Source of the DNA: Candidatus Babelota bacterium
GTDB taxonomy: Bacteria > JAGOBX01
Length of the DNA: 9,300 nt
Reading direction: 5' to 3'
Assembly: GCA_017999075.1 (NCBI GenBank)
Contig: JAGOBX010000109.1
Location: 1 to 9,300 of the forward strand
Shown: piece after piece, positions 1-7,339 of the stretch
Position numbering within the stretch: position 1 is the first letter of the stretch
Layout: each line of letters begins with the position of its first letter
The notes under the pieces: generated by a model
Database searches by the model: none
Seen by the model: only the letters and a program-made list of their open reading frames with translations
Told to the model about the DNA's origin: nothing
Position numbers and translations under genes: made by a program

Positions 1-18
1 CTTATAGAGAGGCATAAA

Positions 19-951
19 ATGATATTAAAACAAATTTTATTAACATTTATTTGCGGATTAATATTTTTTATTGCGCCTGCGCAGGCAGAAAAAACAACTG
101 TTTCCGGTTTGTTTTTAAATGTTCCGGTCGGAGCAAAACCTACTGCGCTCGGCGGAGCTTATACTTCGATAGCCGAGGGCGTTTATGGATTATACTGGAA
201 TCCTGCGGGCATCGGCAAGACAGAAAATTACGAAGTGATGTTCAGTCACAATAATTATATGCTTGATGTGAATCAGCATTTTATCGGTGTTACAAAAAAA
301 ATAAAAAACACACAGCATAATATCGGTTTGAGTGTGAATATATTTGATAACGGAAAGTTCGAAGGAACCCTTATAACAGATGCTATCAACCATCAGAACA
401 CAGGTGATTTTACTTCAAAGGATTATGTTGTTGGCTTGACATACGGCACTGATTGGATTAAGAAATTCAATTTCGGAGTTACATTGAAATTTATAAATTC
501 CAAAATTGGCGATGCAAATGCAAACGGATTCGGTTTTGATATCGGTTGGATATATAACCGGGAAATAAAGGACATTCCATTTTACTTCGGATTTACAGTA
601 AACAATATCGGTTCAAAGTTAAAGTTTGACAGAGAAAAAGAGTATTTGCCGCTGACAGCAAAATGCGGGATATCCGCCAAAATTGATATTGCTGAAAAAA
701 TTGCATTAAAACCAACGATTGATAATATTTTGATGGATGAAGATAAATACCGTTTATCCGGCGGCGTTGAGATTCAAGTTATGGAAAATTATTTTATCCG
801 CTGCGGTTATGACGCATTCAATGAAATATCGTCAGGATTAACGCTTGGCTTCGGCGTATCATTTAATAAAAAACTCGAACTTGATTATTCATACAGCAAT
901 TACGATGTATTAAGCAGCGCGCACAAATTCAGCGTCGTATATAAATTTTAA
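19..951 (+). CDS. PorV/PorQ-family outer-membrane beta-barrel protein
   Basis: This is a 310-residue protein with a typical signal peptide: MILK, then a hydrophobic stretch at residues 5-19, with likely cleavage after APAQA near residue 23. Residues 37-66 carry the PorV/PorQ (UPF0164) hallmark: VGAKPTALGGAY, then LYWNPAGI. The remainder alternates polar and hydrophobic residues as in beta strands, and the chain ends in VVYKF, matching the terminal aromatic signal used for outer-membrane insertion. In Bacteroidetes, PorV acts with the type IX secretion system; in other phyla the role of these paralogues is unknown. Secretion is therefore not inferred, because no other T9SS gene is visible. The ATG start is supported by GAGAGG about seven bases upstream. 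The length is usual for the family. No neighbour on the same strand is near enough to form an operon, and whatever lies upstream is outside the window. The family call is strong; the specific function is open. Confidence 0.88.
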   Translation: MILKQILLTFICGLIFFIAPAQAEKTTVSGLFLNVPVGAKPTALGGAYTSIAEGVYGLYWNPAGIGKTENYEVMFSHNNYMLDVNQHFIGVTKKIKNTQHNIGLSVNIFDNGKFEGTLITDAINHQNTGDFTSKDYVVGLTYGTDWIKKFNFGVTLKFINSKIGDANANGFGFDIGWIYNREIKDIPFYFGFTVNNIGSKLKFDREKEYLPLTAKCGISAKIDIAEKIALKPTIDNILMDEDKYRLSGGVEIQVMENYFIRCGYDAFNEISSGLTLGFGVSFNKKLELDYSYSNYDVLSSAHKFSVVYKF

Positions 952-1011
952 CCTGAATTTGTGCCTGATAAAGAATCGTCACTTTTGATTTTATATAATC
1001 TTCTTGAAAAA

Positions 1012-1034
1012 CGAAAAAGTGCGAAAAAGTGCCG
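1012..1034 (+). repeat. Dispersed AAAAAGTGCCG repeat, copy A
   Basis: This is a tandem of two units, GAAAAAGTGC followed by GAAAAAGTGCCG. It shares the GAAAAAG and AAAAAGTGCCG blocks with copies at 2365-2400 (opposite strand) and 7340-7369 (same strand). It lies between the PorV-like gene and the LuxR remnant tail. Confidence 0.5.
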
Positions 1035-1119
1035 CAAAAAAAATAAATCTCGAAATGTCCAGCTTAGAACTGCTCATTCTAAAAACATAATGAAGAAATT
1101 TAGGAATTTTTTTAGGAAA

Positions 1120-1156
1120 TTCTCCTGTTTTTTTAAATTTGGAGAAATACTTTTTT
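1120..1156 (+). terminator. Possible intrinsic terminator, weak
   Basis: A 6-bp perfect stem (TTCTCC at 1120-1125 with GGAGAA at 1141-1146, loop of 15) is followed after four bases by six Ts at 1151-1156. It could end transcripts from the PorV-like gene, whose stop is about 170 bases upstream. The stem is short and the loop long and AT-rich, so this is only a candidate. Confidence 0.25.
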
Positions 1157-1405
1157 AAAATTGTATGAGTTTGATGAAAATATTTTAAAATTTCGGGGTT
1201 AATTTTAAAATTTTTAAGATATTTTATAAGATTATTGTCTTGAGATAATAATAATTTGTTTCTAATATTGAATCTGTGCCGTTCAATTGTTTGCAATGAT
1301 AAACTTAAATTTTCAGCAAATTTTTTGAAGAAAATTCTTTAATATATACTTACCCCAACAAACCCTAAATTAAAAAAAGTATCAAGTAAATCATTATGGG
1401 TAAAA

Positions 1406-1461
1406 GCAGCCTAGCCGTAAGCACTAGGGACAGGATGAAGTCAGATGAAGGTATGCTTCAT
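1406..1461. other. GC-richer structured patch with two hairpins
   Basis: In very AT-rich surroundings this patch holds two stem-loops: CCTAG (1410-1414) with CTAGG (1424-1428) around a 9-base loop, and ATGAAG (1445-1450) with CTTCAT (1456-1461) around a 5-base loop. The 7-mer GATGAAG is directly repeated at 1434-1440 and 1444-1450. The right arm of the second hairpin contains the vapC stop codon. The mix of short stems and purine-rich joints suggests a fragment of a structured RNA; a decayed group II intron piece is one guess. On the minus strand it follows the vapBC operon and may affect its 3' end, but there is no T-run of a classical terminator. Confidence 0.3.
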
Positions 1462-1832
1462 TTTCGTATATATTTTACATTCCGTAATTTTTCAAAATAT
1501 TCGTCCTGAGTCCATAAAATTGCGTCATATTTTAATGTTACAGCATAAATTATACTATCAGCCATTGGAATTTTATTTTTATAACTGATTTTTGCTGCTG
1601 ATAATGATATAGTATCATCAATATTTTCAATTTTATATTTTTGAAATTGACCTATAGTTTCTAATGCTTTGTCTTCTCCTGCTTCTATTAGTACTTTTTT
1701 AAAAACTTCGTATATTATTACGACAGGAACAATGATCAATTTACTTTTATCTAATATTGGTTTGGAGAAAAAATCAGCATTTTTTCCATCCGTAAAATAT
1801 TCAAGCCAACCAGATGTATCTATAATATTCAT
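1458..1832 (-). CDS. vapC: VapC-type PIN-domain ribonuclease toxin
   Basis: This 124-residue protein fills the usual length of a VapC toxin. PIN-domain acidic residues are in their expected places: D5 in IDTSGW at the N-terminus, E42 in YEVFKK, D92 in MADSIIYA, and D110 in LWTQDEYF near the end. These four residues bind the metal ions in PIN-fold RNases, and family members cleave tRNA, rRNA or mRNA to arrest growth when the antitoxin is lost. The start codon overlaps the antitoxin stop (ATGA at 1829-1832), so the two are translationally coupled with antitoxin first, as is usual for vapBC. Expression depends on the promoter upstream of vapB. No frameshift or missing catalytic residue is seen, so it is probably active. 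The RNA target cannot be read from the sequence. Confidence 0.9.
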   Translation of the reverse strand: MNIIDTSGWLEYFTDGKNADFFSKPILDKSKLIIVPVVIIYEVFKKVLIEAGEDKALETIGQFQKYKIENIDDTISLSAAKISYKNKIPMADSIIYAVTLKYDAILWTQDEYFEKLRNVKYIRK

Positions 1833-2035
1833 ATTCTATCGTCTTCTCTTTCAACATCTGTAGTGATTCCTTTGAGAAATCCTCTCATGGATTTTATGCT
1901 TTTTTCTAATACCATTTCGATCCTTCCCTCAAAAGGAATCATAATTATTTTTTGGCCTGGATGCAATTCATATTTTTTGCGGATTTCTTTTGGAATAACA
2001 ACTTGATATTTTGGTGATATCGCGACAGTATTCAT
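1829..2035 (-). CDS. vapB: AbrB/MazE-fold antitoxin, VapB-type
   Basis: This is a 68-residue protein. Residues 3-47 form a swapped-hairpin AbrB/SpoVT DNA-binding domain, with the typical core SPKYQVVIPKEIRKKY followed by LHPGQKI. Such domains dimerise and bind the operon's own operator. The C-terminal part, residues 48-68 (containing MRGFLKGI and the acidic tail VEREDDR), is the sort of flexible segment that wraps around and blocks the PIN toxin. The ATG has a good ribosome site (AGGAG at 2045-2041, five bases away). The gene is the first of a two-gene operon with vapC, overlapping it by four bases. An inverted repeat covering its -10 element fits autorepression by the VapB-VapC complex. Antitoxins of this fold also pair with MazF, but the adjacent PIN gene settles the pairing here. 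Confidence 0.9.
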   Translation of the reverse strand: MNTVAISPKYQVVIPKEIRKKYELHPGQKIIMIPFEGRIEMVLEKSIKSMRGFLKGITTDVEREDDRI

Positions 2036-2040
2036 ATTAT

Positions 2041-2096
2041 CTCCTATCGATAATTATATTTTACTACGATTATAATATCGAACATTAATTTGTCAA
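2041..2096 (-). promoter_or_regulatory. vapBC promoter, RBS and candidate autoregulatory operator
   Basis: On the minus strand, TTGACA (2096-2091) and TATAAT (2074-2069) are perfect sigma-70 type hexamers 16 bases apart, and AGGAG (2045-2041) precedes the vapB ATG. An imperfect inverted repeat overlies the -10: TCGATAATTATA at 2047-2058 and TATAATATCGA at 2071-2081, identical as inverted arms except for one extra A. The dyad centre is near 2064-2065, just downstream of the -10. Its position fits the operator of an AbrB-fold repressor, which would block RNA polymerase when toxin and antitoxin are balanced. The promoter is a strong match; the operator role is inference. Confidence 0.75.
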
Positions 2097-2452
2097 ACGT
2101 TTTTTCTAAAACACATGGCAGTTACCGCATTTTTAGTTCTACCAAAAAGTTACGACTAAGCAGCCATCATAAAGCATCTGCCTTTTTTCATTTTTCCAAT
2201 ATTCCCCATCACAAACAATCATCAATTTCTTTTTCGCGCTGAGCCGCCGCTTTTGTTACTTTTCAAATTTTACAGCCATAAACTTTTTTAATATTTCTAT
2301 ATTATATTTATAAAAATTACCTGATTTCAAGATTAATTTTAAAGAAAAATGTCTGATGTCTGTGTACGGCACTTTTTTCCTTTTTCTGGCACTTTTTCAC
2401 CTACAAAATAATTTTCTTGAAAAAAATAAAATTGTAAGAGATAATATTTGAT
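2097..2452. other. Intergenic region without an intact gene; possible transposase-start remnant
   Basis: No intact gene is seen on either strand. On the minus strand a frame beginning ATG at 2279 reads MAVKFEK, a stop (2256-2258), then QKRRLSAKKKLMIV and ends at 2140-2142. The KRRLSAKKKL pattern resembles the N-terminus of IS3-type OrfA helix-turn-helix proteins, but it is too short to identify. The region also holds repeat copy B (2365-2400) and, just before the next gene, a TTGAAA/TAATAT pair (2417-2422 and 2442-2447, 19-base spacing) that would give a nearly leaderless transcript. The promoter reading is weak. Confidence 0.3.
2365..2400 (-). repeat. Dispersed AAAAAGTGCCG repeat, copy B
   Basis: Read on the minus strand from 2400, this has GTGAAAAAGTGCC, then AGAAAAAGG, then AAAAAAGTGCCGTA, ending at 2365. 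The last 23 bases match 7347-7369 on the plus strand at 21 positions. Copies B and C therefore lie in opposite orientation on either side of the nuclease-kinase gene pair. Confidence 0.6.
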
Positions 2453-3001
2453 ATGAAAAAAATAACTTGCGGTTTACAAAATTTTGAAACTGTAATAAAA
2501 GAAAATTTTTATTATGTAGATAAGACAAAGTATATAGAACTACTCGAAAATTCTAATGAACGATATCATATATTTCTAGGTTCGTGTAAATTCGGCAAGA
2601 GCTTATGGGTTGTTATGATGGACTATTATTACAGTATCCGTCATAAAGATAAGTTTGATAAACTTTTCGGTGAACTTTATATCGGTAAAAATCCCACGTC
2701 TTTAAGAAATTCATATTATGTTTTGAATACACTCAAAAGCGGATATGAAATAGAAAACGGTTATGTTGATATAATGCTCTGGCGCAGATATCTTGAAATA
2801 ACTTACGAACTGATGTTTGAAATAAAATATCTGCATAAAAAAAAAGCGACTGAAAACGCGATACAAACCAAACTTTCAAATGCGCGTGAGCAAATCCAAA
2901 ATTACTGCAAAGCAATAGAATTCGAAAACAAACCATTCTTGCGTAAATATGCGCTTGTCATTGTCGACGATGCAATAGAAATTGCAACAAAAATTAAATG
3001 A
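2453..3001 (+). pseudogene. Shortened AAA-ATPase-like/DUF1703 (PD-(D/E)XK) protein, internal in-frame deletion
   Basis: This is 182 residues, where full-length relatives are usually about 500 or more. Residues 1-92 match the start of the AAA-ATPase-like family: FETVIKENFYYVDKTKYIELL, then a Walker-A-like segment at 43-51, then KFDKLFGELYIGKNPT. The family's usual RPRRFGKS is altered here to SCKFGKS, although K49 and S50 remain. From about residue 95 the chain jumps to the C-terminal DUF1703 nuclease domain: YEIENGYVDIML with D106, then LMFEIKYLHKK with E123 and K125, the D...E-x-K set of a PD-(D/E)XK nuclease, then an amphipathic helix and a family-like end. The rest of the ATPase domain is missing, with no frameshift or stop at the join. 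The start ATG has only a poor ribosome site, and the stop overlaps the kinase start. It is probably a deletion relic that could still be translated. A functional compact nuclease is less likely but not excluded. Confidence 0.7.
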
Positions 3002-6000
3002 ATAATAGAATGAAAATAAAAAAAATACTTCTGATATTTTTAATTTTATTGGCAGTCATCTCAACAAATGCTTCTTTAAATATCTTATCATCTCAGATTA
3101 CTTCGGGTTCTAATACCCAGCCGGCGAGTGTCAATCTAACCAAACCGGCGCCTGAAGCATACAGTAATATAAAACTTCTTTTTCTCGGTAATAAAAATAT
3201 AGCGCCGATAGTCTATTTAGATGGAGATACCCCCTCAGGAGTAGTTGTGGACATTATAAAGGCGATAGCAAAACATATACCACAGCCTATTGAAATTAAA
3301 GCTATGGATTGGCCAGAAGCCCAGAAACTTGTTCTCCGTGGTGAAGCAGACGCGTTGATTCAGATAAACCAGACTGAAGAGCGAAAAAAAATATATGATT
3401 TTTCCGATGCCTTGCTTGAATCACAATTTTCGATTTTTACCGGTACAAATAGAATGGGGATATCAGGTTTATCGAGTCTTAGAGGTTTACGGGTTGGCGT
3501 TGAAGCCGGAGGCCTGCCCCGTCAAGTTTTAGAAAAAAATCCTCAAATTCTATTAACAATTATTCCGAATTTTCTTGAAGGATTTAAAATGTTGAATGCA
3601 TCTTCTATTGATGCAGTTGTGGTTGACTATCGGGTTGGCGCATTTATTATTGCAGATAATAATATTCGAAACATCAAGATAACAGGAAAGCCCATAGCGT
3701 TTTCCTACTCTTCAATCGCTGTAAAAAAAGGGAATACAAAACTGCTTAATGCAATAAATAATGCGCTGCGAATTATCAAATCTGATGGCACGTACCAGCA
3801 AATTATAAACAAATGGAAGCCAAAAGAAGTTGTTTTTCAAACGCGCGAACAAATCACTCAAAAAATTTTCTTTGTAACTATAATCATTTTAATTATATTC
3901 TTCTTAATTGCCGCTATATGGACGGTAACCTTGAAAAGAGAGTTGACTAAAAGAAAAGTAGTCGAGGCTGCGCTTAAAGAACAATATACTACTTTACAGA
4001 GTATCACTAATAGCGCGAATGCGCTGATATTTTCCGTTGATAAAAACTACTGTTATACAAGTTTTAATACAAGCCATGCCAAAGTAATGAATGCTATTTA
4101 CGGCATCGAGATTGAAACCGGACATAATATATTGAATTATATGAAAGTTACTGAGGATCGGGATATAGCCAAACGCAACATTGATCGAGCCTTAGCAGGC
4201 GAGCAATTAGTTGATGAAGCATATTCCGGAGAAAAAATCAGATCACGAAAATATTTTCAAGTATCGCACACACCAATTAAAAATGAAGGCGAGATTATCG
4301 GCGTTGTAGTATTCGCTCAAGATATAACTTCACGAAAACAATCAGAAGACGAATTGCGCAATGCGTATGAATATACTCAGCAACTTATCGCATCGGCAAA
4401 TGTGATGATTATAGGTCTTGATTCGGCTGGCTGTATACGGATATTCAATAAAGCTGCAGAAGAAATAACCGGCTACACGATTGAAGAACTATCAGGTATA
4501 AACTGGTTTGAAAAAATTGTTCCAAAAGACCGTTATCCTGAGGTATGGATAACTTTTCAGAATTATCAGGATAAAACCGGGGCTATGCCTATAACATTTG
4601 AAAATCCGATCCTTACAAAATCAGGTGAAGAACGTATTATTTCATGGCAGAACAGTACGTTTTCAAATCTGAACGCAAAAATTTCTACAATTTCTTTTGG
4701 TATGGATATCACAAAACGCAAACAGGCCGAGGAAGCGCTGATAAAAAGTGAGGAAAAATACCGGGCGATTTTTGAAGAGTCTTTCGATGCGCTTTTAATT
4801 ACCTCGCCTGCGGGAAAAATTCTTGATATGAATCAAAAAGGTATTCAAATATTTGGTTACGATACAAAAGAAGAGATAATGAAACTTGATCTGAAACGGG
4901 ATCTTTATCTATATCCGCATGATAGAAAACGCTTTCTGACAATGACTGATGAACAAGGCACTGCTGAAATTGAAATCGTATTCAAGAAAAAAAACGGAGA
5001 ACATTTTATAGCACATTGCTCATTAACAGCAGTGAAAGACAAACATGGAGCAATTACTACTTATCGTGGTATCTTACGTGATATCACTGATCAAAAACGC
5101 GCTGAGGCAGCGCTGTGTAAGAGCATGGCGGAACTCAGGGAAGCGCAGCGTGTAGGAAAAATTGGTAATTTTGATTGGGACGCTATAACTGATACTATAA
5201 TATGGTCTGAAGAATACTACAATATTTATGGTTTTGATCCGAAACAAACTCCGCCTGGATATGAAGAGCATAAAAAGACTTACAGCAATGAGAGCGCTGC
5301 CAAATTAGATGCCGCAGTCAAAAAAAGCATGGAAACCGGTGAACCGTATGAAGTGGATTTGGAACAGGTATGGCCGGATGGCAGCATAAGGAAGTGGATT
5401 ACTGCCCGCGGCGAAGTAAAGAAAAATGATAATGGTCAAATTGTAGGTCTTCGCGGAACTGCGCAGGATATTACCGAGCGTAAATTGGCTGAAACCGAAC
5501 GATTTGAGCAGCTTCATTTTTTTGAATCCATGAATAAAATTAACAAGGCTATACAGAAGAATAATAGCCTGGAACAAATGATGAGTGATGTATTCGACGA
5601 GATGCTTTCTATTTTAGATTGTGACAGGGTATGGCTTGTTTATCCATGCGATCCTAATGCCTCTTCGTGGAATGTACCAATGGAGCGAACAAAACCTGAA
5701 TATCCTGGCGTATACGAGCTAAAACTTCATATGCCAATGGATCATAGTGTTGCCGAGTCATTCAGAAGTGTTTTAGCCTCTGATGGTCCCATGAAATATG
5801 GCGAAGGAACAGGTAATCCGTTGCCAGAAGATGTGTCTAAAAAATTTGGTTTCAAATCTTACATTTCAATAGTTCTCCATCCCAAAATAGGCAAACCATG
5901 GCAATTAGGAATGCATCAATGTTCATATTCTCGTATTTGGACAAAATTTGAGGAAAGGCTTTTACAGGAAATTGCCAGAAGACTGGAGGATTCCCTGACA

Positions 6001-7254
6001 AGTCTATTGTCTTATCGTAATTTACTTGAGAGCGAAAACCGATATTATACGGTGTTCGAAAATTCCCCGGTTTCTTTATGGGAAGAAGATTTTTCAAAAG
6101 TAAAAGTTTTCTTTGACGACCTGAAAAAAGAAAAAATTGACGACATTGAAATTTATCTAACTCAACATCCTAAAATAATACGACAGTGCGCAGATATGGT
6201 TAAGATTGTTGATGTGAATAAAGCTGCTCTGCAGTTATATGATGCTGCAAATAAAGAAGAACTGCTGACTGGCGCAAACACATTTACACAAGAATCATTC
6301 TCGATATTTAAGTGGGAGCTGATATACCTGTGGAATGGCAGAACTGAAATGAAAAAAGATACTATTGTGAAGACTTTCAACGGTAACCTTAAAAATGTGA
6401 CCGTCTGTTTTTTAGTGTGTCCTGGTTATGAGAAAACACTTTCCAAAGCGCTTGTTTCTCTCGTTGACATTACTGAGCGTAAACAAGCTGAGGAATCTTT
6501 AAAGAAACTGAATGAAACCCTGGAAGAACGGGTTAATGAAGAAGTTCAAAAAAATATTAAACAGTGTCAGATACTTATTCATCAATCGAGGCTTGCCGCT
6601 ATGGGCGAAATGATACGAAATATTGCGCATCAATGGAGACAGCCGTTAAATGCGCTCAGTGTGATTTTAGCTAACATAAAAGATGCTTCTGATTTTGGTG
6701 AACTTAATAAAAAGATACTTGAAGATTCGTTGAAAAAAGCCGACCAATTTATTCAAGGAATGTCTGTAACAATTGATGATTTTAGAAATTATTTCAATCC
6801 CAACAAAGAAAAACAGAAATTTGACATTATGGAAGCAATTAATGTTGCAGTAAAAATAATGTCGCCTTCGTTTTCAAGACATAAAATAACGCTTGATTAT
6901 GAAATAAATAATGAAACTTATCATGTAACAGGCTTTCCAAATGAATTTTCTCAAGTTTTGGTTGTTGTATTGACAAATGCTAAGGACGCGATTATCAAAC
7001 ATAAAGTTACCGGAGAAATAAAAATTAAAGTTACAAGCGAAACTGATAATATTATTGCTTCCATTACTGATAACGGTGGCGGTATATCATCTGAAATTTT
7101 CGATAGAATTTTTGAGCCGTATTTTACAACGAAAGAGATTGGAACAGGGATTGGATTATATATGTCCAGAGAGATAATGAAAAATATGAATGGATTTATA
7201 AAAATCAGTAATACCAAAGATGGCGTTTGCGTTAATTTAGGGGTACCGAAATAG
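2998..7254 (+). CDS. Membrane sensor histidine kinase with SBP_bac_3, multiple PAS and GAF domains
   Basis: This 1418-residue kinase is anchored in the inner membrane. A hydrophobic segment at 8-22 acts as signal or anchor. Residues 57-275 form a periplasmic SBP_bac_3 solute-binding sensor (MDWPEAQKLVLRGEADALI, then TEERKKIYDFS), followed by a membrane segment at 289-310. The cytoplasmic part has PAS-like domains at about 329-447, 458-576, 584-702 and 714-828 (the last of PAS_3 type), each ending in a D-I-T-x-x-K-type motif. A GAF-like domain follows at about 840-1002, and a fifth PAS of the ENSPVSLWEEDFS type with a helical insertion at 1013-1163. After a coiled coil, HisKA carries H1211 in AHQWRQPLNAL. 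HATPase_c shows N1327 (LTNAKDA), DNGGGI from D1358 and GTGIGL at 1382-1387. There is no receiver domain and no response regulator in the window, so the partner is elsewhere. The ATG overlaps the upstream stop (ATGA) without a clear ribosome site, suggesting coupled translation; Met5 is an alternative start. The ligand is probably a small solute, not identifiable. Confidence 0.93.
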   Translation: MNNRMKIKKILLIFLILLAVISTNASLNILSSQITSGSNTQPASVNLTKPAPEAYSNIKLLFLGNKNIAPIVYLDGDTPSGVVVDIIKAIAKHIPQPIEIKAMDWPEAQKLVLRGEADALIQINQTEERKKIYDFSDALLESQFSIFTGTNRMGISGLSSLRGLRVGVEAGGLPRQVLEKNPQILLTIIPNFLEGFKMLNASSIDAVVVDYRVGAFIIADNNIRNIKITGKPIAFSYSSIAVKKGNTKLLNAINNALRIIKSDGTYQQIINKWKPKEVVFQTREQITQKIFFVTIIILIIFFLIAAIWTVTLKRELTKRKVVEAALKEQYTTLQSITNSANALIFSVDKNYCYTSFNTSHAKVMNAIYGIEIETGHNILNYMKVTEDRDIAKRNIDRALAGEQLVDEAYSGEKIRSRKYFQVSHTPIKNEGEIIGVVVFAQDITSRKQSEDELRNAYEYTQQLIASANVMIIGLDSAGCIRIFNKAAEEITGYTIEELSGINWFEKIVPKDRYPEVWITFQNYQDKTGAMPITFENPILTKSGEERIISWQNSTFSNLNAKISTISFGMDITKRKQAEEALIKSEEKYRAIFEESFDALLITSPAGKILDMNQKGIQIFGYDTKEEIMKLDLKRDLYLYPHDRKRFLTMTDEQGTAEIEIVFKKKNGEHFIAHCSLTAVKDKHGAITTYRGILRDITDQKRAEAALCKSMAELREAQRVGKIGNFDWDAITDTIIWSEEYYNIYGFDPKQTPPGYEEHKKTYSNESAAKLDAAVKKSMETGEPYEVDLEQVWPDGSIRKWITARGEVKKNDNGQIVGLRGTAQDITERKLAETERFEQLHFFESMNKINKAIQKNNSLEQMMSDVFDEMLSILDCDRVWLVYPCDPNASSWNVPMERTKPEYPGVYELKLHMPMDHSVAESFRSVLASDGPMKYGEGTGNPLPEDVSKKFGFKSYISIVLHPKIGKPWQLGMHQCSYSRIWTKFEERLLQEIARRLEDSLTSLLSYRNLLESENRYYTVFENSPVSLWEEDFSKVKVFFDDLKKEKIDDIEIYLTQHPKIIRQCADMVKIVDVNKAALQLYDAANKEELLTGANTFTQESFSIFKWELIYLWNGRTEMKKDTIVKTFNGNLKNVTVCFLVCPGYEKTLSKALVSLVDITERKQAEESLKKLNETLEERVNEEVQKNIKQCQILIHQSRLAAMGEMIRNIAHQWRQPLNALSVILANIKDASDFGELNKKILEDSLKKADQFIQGMSVTIDDFRNYFNPNKEKQKFDIMEAINVAVKIMSPSFSRHKITLDYEINNETYHVTGFPNEFSQVLVVVLTNAKDAIIKHKVTGEIKIKVTSETDNIIASITDNGGGISSEIFDRIFEPYFTTKEIGTGIGLYMSREIMKNMNGFIKISNTKDGVCVNLGVPK

Positions 7255-7339
7255 CTATTGGTTATCACTACTGTCCAATAAAAATTTAAAGAGGCAAAGA
7301 CAACATCAAAGAGTCCTCTGGTTCACTTCGTAATCTGTT

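Larger units (their letters stand above)
991..1349 (-). pseudogene. Remnant of a LuxR/GerE-type helix-turn-helix regulator
   Basis: Read on the minus strand, 1349-1207 encodes a recognisable LuxR-type DNA-binding domain lacking its first helix: KEFSSK, then FAENLSLSLQTIERHRFNI, then RNKLLL. This fits the family pattern in which S-x-x-x-[IV]-A-x-x-L-x-[IL]-S-x-x-T-V/I-E-x-H-R-x-x-[IL]-x-x-K-L spans the recognition helix. KEFSSK and FAENL are in different frames. One missing A in the A-run at about 1321-1326 separates them, and stop codons lie just upstream in both frames (for example TAA at 1339-1341). There is no ATG or ribosome site in front, and no receiver or PAS domain. The frame stays open past the domain to a stop at 991-993, but that tail has no resemblance I recognise. 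It appears to be a decayed transcription factor, perhaps once the output part of a response regulator. The domain match is clear; the right-hand limit is uncertain. Confidence 0.6.

Noticed and set aside
1012-1034. CRISPR-like array formed by the AAAAAGTGCCG repeats
   Set aside because: There are only three scattered copies in mixed orientation, kilobases apart, with no regular spacers and no cas genes.
961-1158. Plus-strand frame of 65 codons starting at a GTG
   Set aside because: It is Lys/Phe-rich low-complexity sequence with no ribosome site, and lies opposite the LuxR remnant frame.
5305-6380. Minus-strand frames of 70-90 codons inside the kinase gene
   Set aside because: They are antisense to well-conserved kinase domains and show no family features or ribosome sites.
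7256-7280. Inverted repeat just after the kinase stop as a terminator
   Set aside because: The 6-bp stem is followed by AAAATTT on the plus strand instead of a T-run, so it does not fit an intrinsic terminator.
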